Source of the DNA: Streptomyces sp. NBC_01549
GTDB lineage: Bacteria; Actinomycetota; Actinomycetes; Streptomycetales; Streptomycetaceae
Assembly (NCBI RefSeq): GCF_026339955.1
Contig: NZ_JAPEPW010000002.1
Span: 434,001 to 498,000, forward strand
Reading direction: 5' to 3'
Length of the DNA: 64,000 bases
Part shown: positions 41,108 through 52,608 of the stretch, one piece after another
Numbering within the stretch: position 1 is the first letter of the stretch
Layout of the letters: every line of letters starts with the position of its first letter
Translations under genes and position numbers: made by a program
Notes under the pieces: generated by a model
The model's database searches: none
Told to the model about the DNA's origin: nothing
What the model saw: only the letters and a program-made list of their open reading frames with translations

Positions 41108-41479
41108 GTGATCAAGAAGGTCCTCGCACGGGTGGCGAAGGCCACTGACGGGATCGACGCGTCCGACACCACGGACATAGGCGTCGGGGAGGTCTGGTCG
41201 GCCGTGGCCTCCCACCTCGGTGGCCGCACATCGGAGCTGACCCCGATCCGCGACGGCGTCGTGTGGAACCTGCGGCTGCCCCGCACCCTGCTCGCCGCGG
41301 TCTACGCCGCCGGGCTCGCGGTGTGCGGGGCGGTCGTGCAGTCCCTGCTGCGCAACCCGCCCGCCGCCCCCTTCGTCCTCAGCGTCTCCGTGACCCGTAC
41401 CCGGCTGATGCTCCAGTGCGTCACGGCCCTGGATCCACCACCGGTCCGCTCGGCCTGGACGACCAGGCCTGGGCGGTGA
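41108..41479 (+). pseudogene. FecCD-type siderophore permease fragment
   Basis: Codons from about 41180 to 41390 read IGVGEVWSAVASHLGG, VVWNLRLPRTLLAAVYAAG, AVCGAVVQSLLRNPPAAPFVL, the typical first-third of an iron-siderophore ABC permease. The first membrane helix is missing, the sequence loses homology after about residue 100 and stops at 41479. A further open stretch to 41628 in another frame resembles a protein tail but I do not recognise it. Remaining transporter genes are absent. Confidence 0.75.
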
Positions 41480-41725
41480 CCGACCATCAGGACACCGCGG
41501 CGCTGAACTTCTTCCGCTGCCGGGGCCGGCGCCAGACCGTGTACCCGCAGCCCAGGGCGCACTCCGCGTGGATCGTCCTCCTCACTCCGCGGCACCCGGC
41601 GCTGTCCGAGATCCCTGTGCTGCCGTAGTACGAACCCGACCTGTCGATCAAGCCCACCTCTGGGAGGTCAAGGTCACAGCCGCGTCCTCTGCTGCTCACC
41701 TGCGGATCTGGCCTAGCATCCGAGC

Positions 41726-43530
41726 ATGACGGTCCTGCCTGACGACGGGCTCTCGCTGGCCGCCGAGTTCCCTGACGCGACGCATGAGCAGTGGCAACGC
41801 CTGGTTGAGGGCGTCCTGCGCAAGTCGGGCAAGGAAGTCTCGGGCGACGCAGCGGAAGACGCCCTGTCCACCACGCTGGAGGACGGGCTGCGCGCCCGGC
41901 CCCTGTACACCGCGGACGACTCCGCGCCCGATCCCGGCCTGCCCGGTTTCGCTCCCTTCGTCCGAGGCGGCCGCCCCGAGGCCAACACCCTCGGCGGCTG
42001 GGACGTACGGCAGCAGCACACCGCCGCCGACGGCGCGGCGGTCCTCGCGGACCTGGAGAACGGCGTCACCTCGCTCTGGCTGGTCGCCGGTGCCGACGCC
42101 ATTCCGGTGTCCTCGCTCGACCGGGTCCTCGACGGCGTCTATCTCGACCTCGCTCCCGTCGTCCTCGACGCGGGACGCGAAGTCGAGCCCGCCGCGCGCG
42201 AATTGCTACGGCTCTACCAGGAGCGCGGGGTCGCCAAGGAGGCCGCGCGCGGCAACCTGGGAGCCGACCCGCTGGGCTACGAGGCCCGTACGGGAGACGG
42301 CGGGTTCGACTTCGCGCCCGTCGCCGCTCTCGCGGAGCTGTGCGCCGAGGAGTACCCGGGGCTGCGGGCACTGACTGTGAACGCGCTGCCGTACCACGAG
42401 GCCGGCGGCTCAGCGGCCCAGGAGCTGGGCAGTTCGCTGGCGACCGGCGTCTCCTATCTGCGGGAGCTGACCGAGGCAGGGCTGACCGTCCAACAGGCCG
42501 CCGCCCAGCTGGAGTTCCGGTACGCGGCGACGGCCGACCAGTTCCTGACCATCGCCAAGCTGCGGGCGGCGCGCCGGCTGTGGGCGCGGGTGACCGAGGT
42601 CTGCGGGACCCCGGTCGGCCAGGTGCAGCACGCGGTGACCTCGCCGGTGATGATGTCCCGCCGTGATCCGTGGGTGAACATGCTGCGCGCGACGGTGGCG
42701 ACCCTGGCCGCCGGGGTGGGCGGCGCCGACGCCGTCACCGTGCTGCCCTTCGACCACGCCCTGGGTCTGCCGGACGCCTTCGCCCGCCGGATCGCCCGCA
42801 ACACCTCGACGATCCTGGTCGAGGAGTCGCATCTGTCCCGGGTGATCGACCCGGCCGGTGGGTCCTGGTATGTGGAGCGGCTCACCGACGAACTCGCCCA
42901 CGCGGGCTGGGAGTTCTTCCAGCGGATCGAGCGGGAGGGCGGCCAGGCGGCGGCCCTGCGCTCCGGGCGGCTCGGCCAGGACCTCGCCGACACCTGGGAG
43001 GCACGCAGCGCGAAGCTCGCCAAGCGGCGCGAGCCCGTCACCGGGGTCAGCGAGTTCCCGAACCTCGCCGAACGCCTCGTGGAGCGCGAACCCGCCCCCG
43101 TGCCGCCGACCGGCGGGCTGCCGCGGGTGCGGCGCGACGAGGCGTTCGAGGCGCTGCGGGCCCGTTCCGACGCCCACCTGGCGGTGACCGGTTCCCGGCC
43201 GCGGATCTTCCTGGCCGCCCTCGGCCCGGCCGCCGCGCACACCGCCCGCCTCGCCTTCGCCTCGAACCTGTTCCAGGCGGGTGGCATCGAGCCCGTCACC
43301 GAGGGCGCGTTCGAGGACAGCGGTGCCAGCGAGGCCTGCCTGTGCTCCAGCGACACGCTGTACGAGGAGCGGGCCGCGGAGGTCGCCGGGGCGCTGAAGA
43401 CGACGGGCGCCGGGCACGTGTTCCTCGCGGGCCGTCCCGGGCAGTACCCGGATGTCGATGCCTATGTCTTCGCGGGGTGCGACGCCGTAGCCGTGCTCTC
43501 CGCCACCCTCGACCGTATGGGAGTGTCCTG

Positions 43531-43531
<1 letters not shown>
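41726..43531 (+). CDS. mutA: methylmalonyl-CoA mutase small subunit
   Basis: The 601-residue protein has the MutA layout: a TIM-barrel-like part (GLPGFAPFVRGGRPEAN, GWDVRQQHTA, QLEFRYAATADQFLTIAKLRAARRLWARV) and a C-terminal vestigial cobalamin-fold region without the B12-binding DxHxxG. It lacks catalytic residues and forms the structural half of the heterodimer with MutB. It overlaps MutB by one base (TGATG). A -10-like TAGCAT sits 7 bases before the ATG and no ribosome site is seen, so the message could be leaderless. Confidence 0.95.
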
Positions 43532-45714
<2,183 letters not shown>

Positions 45715-45719
45715 CCCCC

Positions 45720-46706
45720 ATGGCGATCGACCTCGGCACCTATGTGAAGGGCGTACTCGACGGGAAGCGGGCGCTGGTGGCGCGCGCCATCACGCTCGTG
45801 GAGTCGACCCGTCCCCAACACCGCTCCATGGCACAGGAGTTGCTGACCGAGCTGCTGCCGCACAGCGGCAGAGCGCGGCGGATCGGGATCAGCGGCGTGC
45901 CCGGCGTGGGCAAGTCGACGTTCATCGACGCGTTCGGCACACTGCTCACCTCGCTCGGATACCGGGTCGCGGTGCTCGCCGTCGATCCGTCGTCGACCCG
46001 GACGGGCGGTTCGATCCTGGGTGACAAGACCCGGATGGAGCGCCTGGCCGTCGACCCGGCGGCCTTCGTGCGGCCCTCCCCCACCGCGGGCACCCTCGGC
46101 GGGGTGGCGAAGGCGACCCGGGAGTCGATCGTGGTGATGGAGGCGGCGGGCTACGACGTCGTCCTGGTCGAGACGGTCGGCGTCGGCCAGTCGGAGACCG
46201 CGGTCGCGAACATGGTCGACTCCTTCCTGCTCCTGACCCTCGCCCGCACCGGGGACCAGTTGCAGGGCATCAAGAAGGGCGTCCTGGAGCTGGCGGACGT
46301 CATCGCCGTCAACAAGGCGGACGGACCGCACGAGCGCGACGCCCGCGCGGCGGCACGGGAGTTGGCGGGCGCGCTGCGGCTGATGCACCCCGCCGACGCC
46401 GCCTGGACCCCGCCGGTACTGAGTTGCAGCGCCCGTGAGTCGACCGGCCTGGACGAGGTCTGGGAGCGCCTCGAACAGCACCGTGCGCTCCTCGACTCCA
46501 CCGGCCGCCTCGCCGCCAAGCGCCGCGACCAGCAGGTGGACTGGACGTGGACGATGGTCCGCGACGAACTCCTCGGCCGCCTGCACGCCGACCCGGCCGT
46601 GCGCGCCCTCGCTCCCGGCCTCGAACAGCAGGTACGGGACGGGGAGTTGACGGCCACGCTGGCCGCCGAGCGCATCCTGGGGGTGTTCGGCAGCGAGCGC
46701 GGCTGA
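45720..46706 (+). CDS. meaB: MeaB G-protein chaperone of methylmalonyl-CoA mutase
   Basis: The 328-residue GTPase of the SIMIBI/ArgK class has Walker A GVPGVGKST (~62-70), switch region DPSSTRTGGSILGDKTRM, DVVLVETVGVGQSE, and the base-recognition NKADG. MeaB loads and protects the cobalamin cofactor of MutB. Gene order mutA-mutB-meaB with near-zero gaps shows one operon. Confidence 0.96.
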   Translation: MAIDLGTYVKGVLDGKRALVARAITLVESTRPQHRSMAQELLTELLPHSGRARRIGISGVPGVGKSTFIDAFGTLLTSLGYRVAVLAVDPSSTRTGGSILGDKTRMERLAVDPAAFVRPSPTAGTLGGVAKATRESIVVMEAAGYDVVLVETVGVGQSETAVANMVDSFLLLTLARTGDQLQGIKKGVLELADVIAVNKADGPHERDARAAARELAGALRLMHPADAAWTPPVLSCSARESTGLDEVWERLEQHRALLDSTGRLAAKRRDQQVDWTWTMVRDELLGRLHADPAVRALAPGLEQQVRDGELTATLAAERILGVFGSERG

Positions 46707-46850
46707 ACCGCGGGCGAGCGGCGCGCCGGGTGATGCAGTGAGCCCTGTACGCGCCCCCGTGTGCCGGGGGAACATGCGCCACGTCGACGGTCATGTGGCT
46801 GAGGTAGCGCTTACCCAGCCGCTCATTTTCCAGAAAGCAGGTCGGCTGCC

Positions 46851-47579
46851 GTGCTGTTGCGTCTGCCCACGTCCGTTTCCGAAGCACAGGAGTGCATGGC
46901 CGAGGGGGCGGTGCCCATAGGTGGGGCGACGCTGGTGTGGGCCACCTGGCAGCGGGACGGCTTCCCCGAGCGGGCGATGTCGCTGCGCGACCTGCCTGAG
47001 GCCAACACGATCGGACGCGAGGCTCTGGGTGGGGCCGTGGTGCTCAACCGGATCGACGACCGCGTGCCGGAGGCGCTGCGACGGGCGGCCTCCACCGTGG
47101 GGACCGGAGCCGTGCGCCGCACGGCGACCGTCGGCGGCAACATAGTCGGCAGCACGCTGCGCTGCCTGCTGCCCGCCGCACTCGTACTGGAAGGCCGCGC
47201 GGTGGTCCTGGAGCCGGACAGCGTCTATGAGACCGACCTGGCCGAGGTGCTGGCCAAGGGCCACCTGCTGCTCAGCCTCCGCTGGCGCGAGCCGATAGCC
47301 AGTTCGTACCGCAAGCTGGCCGGCGAAGCGGGAGGTCCGCCGCCGTTCGTCGTCGCTGCCGCTCTGCACGCCGCCGACGACGGGGGAACCCGCCTCCGTG
47401 TCGCCGTCCGCGACGGGTACGAGGTGCTCGCCGAGAGCACCGAGTACGACACCGGCTCCGATACCGAACGAGTCCTCGATCACCTACATCGTACGGCCGT
47501 CGGCGCACTGCATGCCACGGCCTGGGAAGCGGTCCGCGAACAGGTCACCGACCTCATGTCCCGCTCCGCCGACCGCTGA
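46851..47579 (+). CDS. FAD-binding subunit-like protein of molybdopterin dehydrogenases (CoxM/XdhB type)
   Basis: The 242-residue protein has the FAD_binding_5 start (RLPTSVSEAQECMAEGAVPIGGATLVW), the central GTGAVRRTATVGGNIVGSTLRCLLPAAL that binds FAD, and a CO_deh_flav_C-like tail. Such proteins normally work with a large Mo-binding subunit and a [2Fe-2S] subunit. Neither is next to it. The GTG start gives the family N-terminus. It may have a separate role or partners elsewhere. Confidence 0.87.
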   Translation: MLLRLPTSVSEAQECMAEGAVPIGGATLVWATWQRDGFPERAMSLRDLPEANTIGREALGGAVVLNRIDDRVPEALRRAASTVGTGAVRRTATVGGNIVGSTLRCLLPAALVLEGRAVVLEPDSVYETDLAEVLAKGHLLLSLRWREPIASSYRKLAGEAGGPPPFVVAAALHAADDGGTRLRVAVRDGYEVLAESTEYDTGSDTERVLDHLHRTAVGALHATAWEAVREQVTDLMSRSADR

Positions 47580-47662
47580 GGACTCCCGAACTGCGACAGC
47601 ACGATCTCCAGGCTGCCGCGGCCGGTCGGTCCGACGTGCCACCATCAGGCAGGATGGGCGCC

Positions 47663-48196
47663 ATGACCGAGATCCACACGCCCCGCCTCCTCCTCCGCCG
47701 CTGGAACGACGACGACGTCGTGCCGATGGCGGACATCAACGCCGACCCCCGAGTCATGCACTGGATCGACGACGGCTCCGTTCGCGACGTGGAGCACACC
47801 GCGGACGCCATCGAGCAGTGGGAGGAGGAATGGGACGAGGAGGGATTCGGCCTCTTCGCCGTCGAGCTGCTGGCCTCCGGGGAGCCGGCCGGCTTCGTGG
47901 GCCTGTCCGTGCCCGAGTTCCTGCCGGAGGTCCTGCCCGCCGTGGCCATCAGCTGGCGGCTCGGCTCACCATTCTGGGGCCAGGGGTACGCCTCCGAAGC
48001 CGCCCAGGCCACGTTGGAGTTCGCACTCCAGGATCGTGGCCTCGACCGCGTCATCAGCATCAGCCGAGCGGGGGACGACGCCTCCGAGAACGTCATCCGC
48101 AAGCTCGGTATGACGCTGGAGCGCGAGACGACGCATCCGGTGTACGGCTATTCGCTGCGCGTTCACGCCATCGATCTCACCGAGTTCGAAGCGTGA
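47663..48196 (+). CDS. GNAT acetyltransferase, RimJ/RimL type
   Basis: The 177-residue protein starts TEIHTPRLLLRRWNDDDVVP, typical of RimJ/L-like enzymes. The acetyl-CoA loop is GQGYASEAAQATLEFAL and RVISISRAGDDASENVIRKLGM forms the late strand and helix. AGGATGGG precedes the ATG. Targets of this subclass are protein N-termini or amino groups of small molecules; the target here is unknown. Confidence 0.92.
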   Translation: MTEIHTPRLLLRRWNDDDVVPMADINADPRVMHWIDDGSVRDVEHTADAIEQWEEEWDEEGFGLFAVELLASGEPAGFVGLSVPEFLPEVLPAVAISWRLGSPFWGQGYASEAAQATLEFALQDRGLDRVISISRAGDDASENVIRKLGMTLERETTHPVYGYSLRVHAIDLTEFEA

Positions 48197-48224
48197 ACCC
48201 GGCCGAGCCGTAGAACCTCGCGGC

Positions 48225-49118
48225 TCACGCCCTGGTATGGTCCGGCGCGGCCGGTGGCGCGACGAGCACCTTGGTGAGCGGGATCCGGGCCAGCAGGATC
48301 GCCCCGTACAGGATCAGGAGGACCCCGACGGTCTCGGGGATCAGCCACCAGCCGGTGCGTACCTGCTCCCCGTACAAGGTGACGCCCAGGGCAAGGCTGA
48401 CCAGGGCGTCACCGAGGGTGAGGGCGGGTTGGGAAGCGACGAGGGGGCCGGACTGCACGGCGTTCTGCAGGAGGAACAGTGCGCAGACTCCGGTGGCGGC
48501 GAAGGCGTAGGTCTGCCAGGCGAGGAAGAACCCGGTGGCGCCGCCCGTCTGCCAGGCGTGCGTGGCGTCCTTGATCAGGGCCGCGGTGAGTGCGTAGCCG
48601 ATGGCCGCCGCCGCGCCGAAACAGGCCGCGCGTGCGCGTCCGGCGGGGCGCCGCAGCGCGACTGCGACGGCAGCCGCCATGACGCCGGTACAGCACACGA
48701 TGGCCAGGATCCACCCGCCCGTGGTGGGCAGGTCCGTCCCGAGCGAGGGTGCGGCCGCGACGAGTGCGATGCCCAGGCCGGCGGCGATACACCCCACGGC
48801 GATCCATCCGTGCCGGGTCACCCGCTTCCGTAGCACCAGACCGCCGATGAGCAGCGCGAACGGCAGTTCCAGAACGAAGATCGGCTGTACGACGGAGAGC
48901 GCTCCGTCGACCAGCGCCAGTGCCTGGAAGCACGCCGCCGCCATGACCGCGGCCATCCCGCCCAGCCACACCGGCCGGTGCAGCAGTTCGATGAGCAGCC
49001 TGGCGTGGAAGCCCTCGGACAACGGCACGTCCTGTGCGGCGCGGCGCTGGAGGACAGTGGCGGTCGCGTTGCTGACCGCGGCCAGCACCGCGAAGACGAC
49101 GGAGAACACCAACCCCAC
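48225..49118 (-). CDS. DMT-superfamily transporter (EamA-like)
   Basis: The GTG start at 49118 follows AGGAGG; this yields 297 residues with nine or ten hydrophobic helices (VVFAVLAAVSNATATVLQRR at the N-terminus; QPIFVLELPFALLIGGLVLRK in the middle). The N-terminal NATATVLQRRAA is typical of a Streptomyces DMT group (NIPA-like/EamA). It may export metabolites or carry magnesium; the substrate is unknown. It converges on the GNAT gene with 28 bases between. Confidence 0.88.
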   Translation of the reverse strand: MGLVFSVVFAVLAAVSNATATVLQRRAAQDVPLSEGFHARLLIELLHRPVWLGGMAAVMAAACFQALALVDGALSVVQPIFVLELPFALLIGGLVLRKRVTRHGWIAVGCIAAGLGIALVAAAPSLGTDLPTTGGWILAIVCCTGVMAAAVAVALRRPAGRARAACFGAAAAIGYALTAALIKDATHAWQTGGATGFFLAWQTYAFAATGVCALFLLQNAVQSGPLVASQPALTLGDALVSLALGVTLYGEQVRTGWWLIPETVGVLLILYGAILLARIPLTKVLVAPPAAPDHTRA

Positions 49119-49270
49119 CGGCTCGCCCCGCCTCCTCTCCCGCTTCTCCCATGGGCGCACACGGGCACACTCGGCCAACCAGGACGCACGCCCCACATCC
49201 ATGCTCCCGCGGCACCATGGAGTCCGCCCCTTGACACGGCGGCGGGCGCACGGCCGGGGAGCCTGGCCGG

Positions 49271-49552
49271 ATGAGCGGGCCGATGGAGCTCGAACCCGGC
49301 GCGCCGGAGCAGGACACCCTGGCCCTCCGGCTCGCCGACGTACGGGCGCTGGCCCGCACCGCCGGGTTCCGGGGGCGGATCGAGGAGGACGGCGGCGGTT
49401 CGGCACGCTCGGGGGCGGTGTCGTGGCAGTGTTCCGACATCGCCGCCGCCGGTGACAGCCTGGGCCGGCGGCCGTCGTACGTCCTGGACGAGTCGCTGGC
49501 CGCGCTCTGGGCGGCGACCTCACTCCGGTCGGAAGGCGGCCGCACGCCGTGA
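49271..49552 (+). CDS. small hypothetical protein upstream of the Spherulin4 gene
   Basis: This 93-residue acidic protein has no signal or membrane segment. I recognise no family. Codon use is of coding type and it overlaps the next start by four bases (GTGA), which supports a real gene in an operon with the broken Spherulin4 gene. Confidence 0.55.
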   Translation: MSGPMELEPGAPEQDTLALRLADVRALARTAGFRGRIEEDGGGSARSGAVSWQCSDIAAAGDSLGRRPSYVLDESLAALWAATSLRSEGGRTP

Positions 49553-50206
49553 GCCTGCTCGTTCCGTTGTACGTCCACCCGGCCGAGGACCCGGGCGCCT
49601 GGCACCGTCTGATCACGGCCGCGGCCGTACGTACGCGGTCGTCCTCAATCCCGCGAACGGGCCGGGCCCGAGCCCCGACCCCGCGTTCACCGCGGCGGCC
49701 GGAGCGCTGCGGGCGGCCGGCGCCCGCCTGCTCGGCTACGTCGACACCGACTACGGTGTGCGCTCCACGGCCGAGGTAACCCAGGACGTCGTACGGCACC
49801 GGGAGTGGTACGCGGCCGACGGCTGCTTCCTGGACCGGGTGACCTCGGACGCGGCCGAACTGCCCGCCTGCAGAAGGCTGGTGCGGGCCGTACGGCGGCT
49901 GGGCGCCACGACCGTCGTGCTCAACCCCAGGTGCACCCGGCGCCGGGGTACGCGCGCGTCGCCGACCTGACGGTGACCTTCGAAGGGCACTGGACGACCT
50001 ACGTGTCGGCGTTCAGCAGACCCGCGTGGACCGCCCGGCACCCGCCCGAGCGGTTCTGCCATCTCGTCTACGGCGTGCCCGAGGCGCTCGTACCGCTCGC
50101 CGTACGCACCGCGCGCGAACGCGGCGCGGCGGTCTACGGTCCCGTGACGGGAGAACCGCCCAATCCCTGGGCCCGGTTGACGCCCGCGCTGGGCGAGGCC
50201 GACTGA
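49549..50206 (+). pseudogene. Spherulin4-family (spherulation-specific family 4) gene with two frameshifts
   Basis: One family sequence is spread over three frames. It starts SLLVPLYVHPAEDPGAWHRL (49549-), continues YAVVLNPANGPGPSPDPAF, GYVDTDYGVRSTAEV and GCFLDRVTSD in a second frame from about 49628, and ends with VADLTVTFEGHW, FCHLVYGVPE and GAAVYGPVTGEPPNPW in a third from about 49930. Joined, this is a ~220-residue Spherulin4 barrel of normal length. Two shifts mean a dead gene, or two sequencing errors. Confidence 0.8.
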
Positions 50207-50304
50207 GCCCGGGACCGCCGTGGACACCCGGAAGGCCGCACGGGCGTCGACACGTGCCATGCTGGAACCGCTGATCATGGCGGAGAGCGAGGCAGAACAG
50301 CAGC

Positions 50305-52581
50305 GTGAGGACAGCGACACGGCCGGGCCGGACGAGGATCTGGGACCGCTTCGCGGCATCGGACCCCGGGCTGCTGCGGCTCATGGCCGGGCTGCGGACG
50401 GTGGGGGCCATCGCGCTCACGCTCGCCGTACTGGCGCCGCTCGGGGCCAGTAAGAGTCACCTGGTGGCCGGTTCCATCACGGCCATGGCCGCGACCTTCG
50501 CCATCAAGGAGAAGCAGTGGCGCCAACAGGCGGTCACGCTCGCGCTCGGGCTGGTCGTGGCACTCGCCGCGATGTCGCTGGGGGCGCTGCTCAGTACCCA
50601 CGTGGTCGCGGGTGACCTCTTCTTCCTGGCACTGATCTTCGCCGCCGTGTACAGCCGCCGCTTCGGTGATCGCGGGACGGCCCTGGGACTCATCGGGTTC
50701 CAGGTCTACTTCGTGTCCCTGTTCGTCAGGGCCGGCGTCTCCGGGCTGCCGGGGCTCTGCGGGACCCTGGTCGTCGCGTTCGTGTGCAGCACGCTGGTGC
50801 GTTTCGTCCTCGTGCCGGAAACACCCGAACGTGTGCTGCGGCGGCTGCGCTCGGCCTTCCGGGCCCGGCTGGCGCAACTGGTGGCCGCCCAGATCGAGTT
50901 GCTGGACGCTGGCCCGGACCGCGTGGAGAAGGCTCTGGAGGAGGTCAGGCGGCACACCGCCCGGCTCCACGAGAGCGCGATGATGATCCAGGGGCGGCTG
51001 GAGGAGGGGACCCGCGACAGCGCCACCGCCGCGCACGTGCAGCGGCGCATCGCCGACGCCGAGATCGCCGCCGAGCGGCTCGGGGTGCTCATCCTCACCG
51101 CCCGCAGCGCGGAACGCGCCGACACGCTCACCCTGCATCTACCGCACGCGCCCGTACCCGCGGCGAGCGACCGGCTCCGGGCACAGGACGACACCACCGC
51201 CACCCTGCGCCGTGATCTCGAGGCGCTGCGCCTGCTCGTCCTGCGCCCGGTCGCCGAGGACCGCCGTACCGCGGTGGCCCATGTGCGCAACCGGCTGCTC
51301 GGCTACCGCGACGGGGACAACCTGCCGCGCGCCTCGGCGGCCGTCCAGGACGTCTTCCGCGGGATCGGGGAGACGGCACGTTCCGTCCTGGGTCTGCGGC
51401 TCGCGATCGACGGGCCCCAGGACGAGTCCGACGACACGCCGTCGACGACCCGTTCCCGTGAGGAGCTGGACGCCGAGGACGTCGCCATCGCCAGGGGCAA
51501 GGAGGACGAGGGGGACACGCAGGACCGCACGGGGTGGAAGCGTCCGACGACCCGCACCGCGGTCCAGGTGTCGGTGGGTTCGGCCCTGGCCATCGTCGGC
51601 GGTGAGTTCCTCTCCAGCCAGCGCTGGTACTGGGCCGTGCTGACCTGCTGGGTGGTCTTCCTGAACACGGCGTCCACCGGAGAGATCCTGGTCAAGGGCT
51701 ACCGCCGGCTGCTCGGCACCGTCCTCGGTGTCGTCGCCGGTGCCCTGCTGGCAAGTCTGGTCGGCTCCCACACCTGGACCGCGTTCGGCCTGGTGCTGCT
51801 GTTCATCTTCGCGATGTTCTTCACCGCGCCGCTGTCGTACGCCCTGATGTCCTTCTTCGTCACGGCGATGCTGGGCCTGCTGTACACGCTGCTCAACACC
51901 TACAGCACCGGGGTGCTCGTCCTTCGCATCGAGGAAACGGCGCTCGGCGCCGCCTGCGGTGTCATCGCGGCCGCCCTGGTCCTGCCGGTGAACACGGACC
52001 GCCGCACCGACGAGCTGCTGGCCACGGTCCTGAACCGGCTCGGGGAGGTCACCGGTGCGGCGGTCGATCAGCTGAGCGGCGGCCCGGCGACCGAGCTGCT
52101 GGACAAGGCGCGGGATCTCGACACGGCTCTGGACGACCTACGGTCCTCCACGCAGCCCTTGACCCATCCGATCACCCCGCTGCGGGCCCGCCGGGAGACC
52201 GTGCGTTATCTCGTGGCGCTCCTGGAGACGTGCGCGTACCACGCGCGTTCCCTGGCGGCGACGGCTGAGCTGCTGCCCTACAGCAAGACCGTCGCGGCCG
52301 ATCCCCGGCTCAAGGGGGCCGGCCGCCGCATAGCGCACAACATCGACGTCCTTGTCGCACGCGTCGAGCACGACGACCCCGAAGGCGTGGCCGAGACCGG
52401 CCCCAGCCTCGCGTCCATGCTGGAGTCGGACCGGCCGGGACTCCCCCGGCACGACCGCGTGACGGACCGGGTACTGCGGCATCTGCAGCGCCTGGACGAA
52501 GGCGTGATCGGCCTCGCGCGCCCTCTCGGAGTACCGGTGTCGACCCCCGCGGGCACGGCGTCGCGGGGCTCCGCCGCCTAG
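50305..52581 (+). CDS. FUSC-family membrane transporter (aromatic acid exporter-like)
   Basis: The 758-residue protein has two blocks of about five or six membrane helices (residues ~30-170 and ~425-560) split by a long cytosolic coiled region (~175-410), and a further C-terminal cytosolic domain. This is the FUSC/YccC arrangement of fusaric-acid and p-hydroxybenzoate efflux proteins. The GTG start at 50305 gives the first helix block soon after it. It stands alone, with no regulator adjacent. Confidence 0.88.
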   Translation: MRTATRPGRTRIWDRFAASDPGLLRLMAGLRTVGAIALTLAVLAPLGASKSHLVAGSITAMAATFAIKEKQWRQQAVTLALGLVVALAAMSLGALLSTHVVAGDLFFLALIFAAVYSRRFGDRGTALGLIGFQVYFVSLFVRAGVSGLPGLCGTLVVAFVCSTLVRFVLVPETPERVLRRLRSAFRARLAQLVAAQIELLDAGPDRVEKALEEVRRHTARLHESAMMIQGRLEEGTRDSATAAHVQRRIADAEIAAERLGVLILTARSAERADTLTLHLPHAPVPAASDRLRAQDDTTATLRRDLEALRLLVLRPVAEDRRTAVAHVRNRLLGYRDGDNLPRASAAVQDVFRGIGETARSVLGLRLAIDGPQDESDDTPSTTRSREELDAEDVAIARGKEDEGDTQDRTGWKRPTTRTAVQVSVGSALAIVGGEFLSSQRWYWAVLTCWVVFLNTASTGEILVKGYRRLLGTVLGVVAGALLASLVGSHTWTAFGLVLLFIFAMFFTAPLSYALMSFFVTAMLGLLYTLLNTYSTGVLVLRIEETALGAACGVIAAALVLPVNTDRRTDELLATVLNRLGEVTGAAVDQLSGGPATELLDKARDLDTALDDLRSSTQPLTHPITPLRARRETVRYLVALLETCAYHARSLAATAELLPYSKTVAADPRLKGAGRRIAHNIDVLVARVEHDDPEGVAETGPSLASMLESDRPGLPRHDRVTDRVLRHLQRLDEGVIGLARPLGVPVSTPAGTASRGSAA

Positions 52582-52608
52582 TTCCGCGGCACTACAACGG
52601 TTCGGCGG

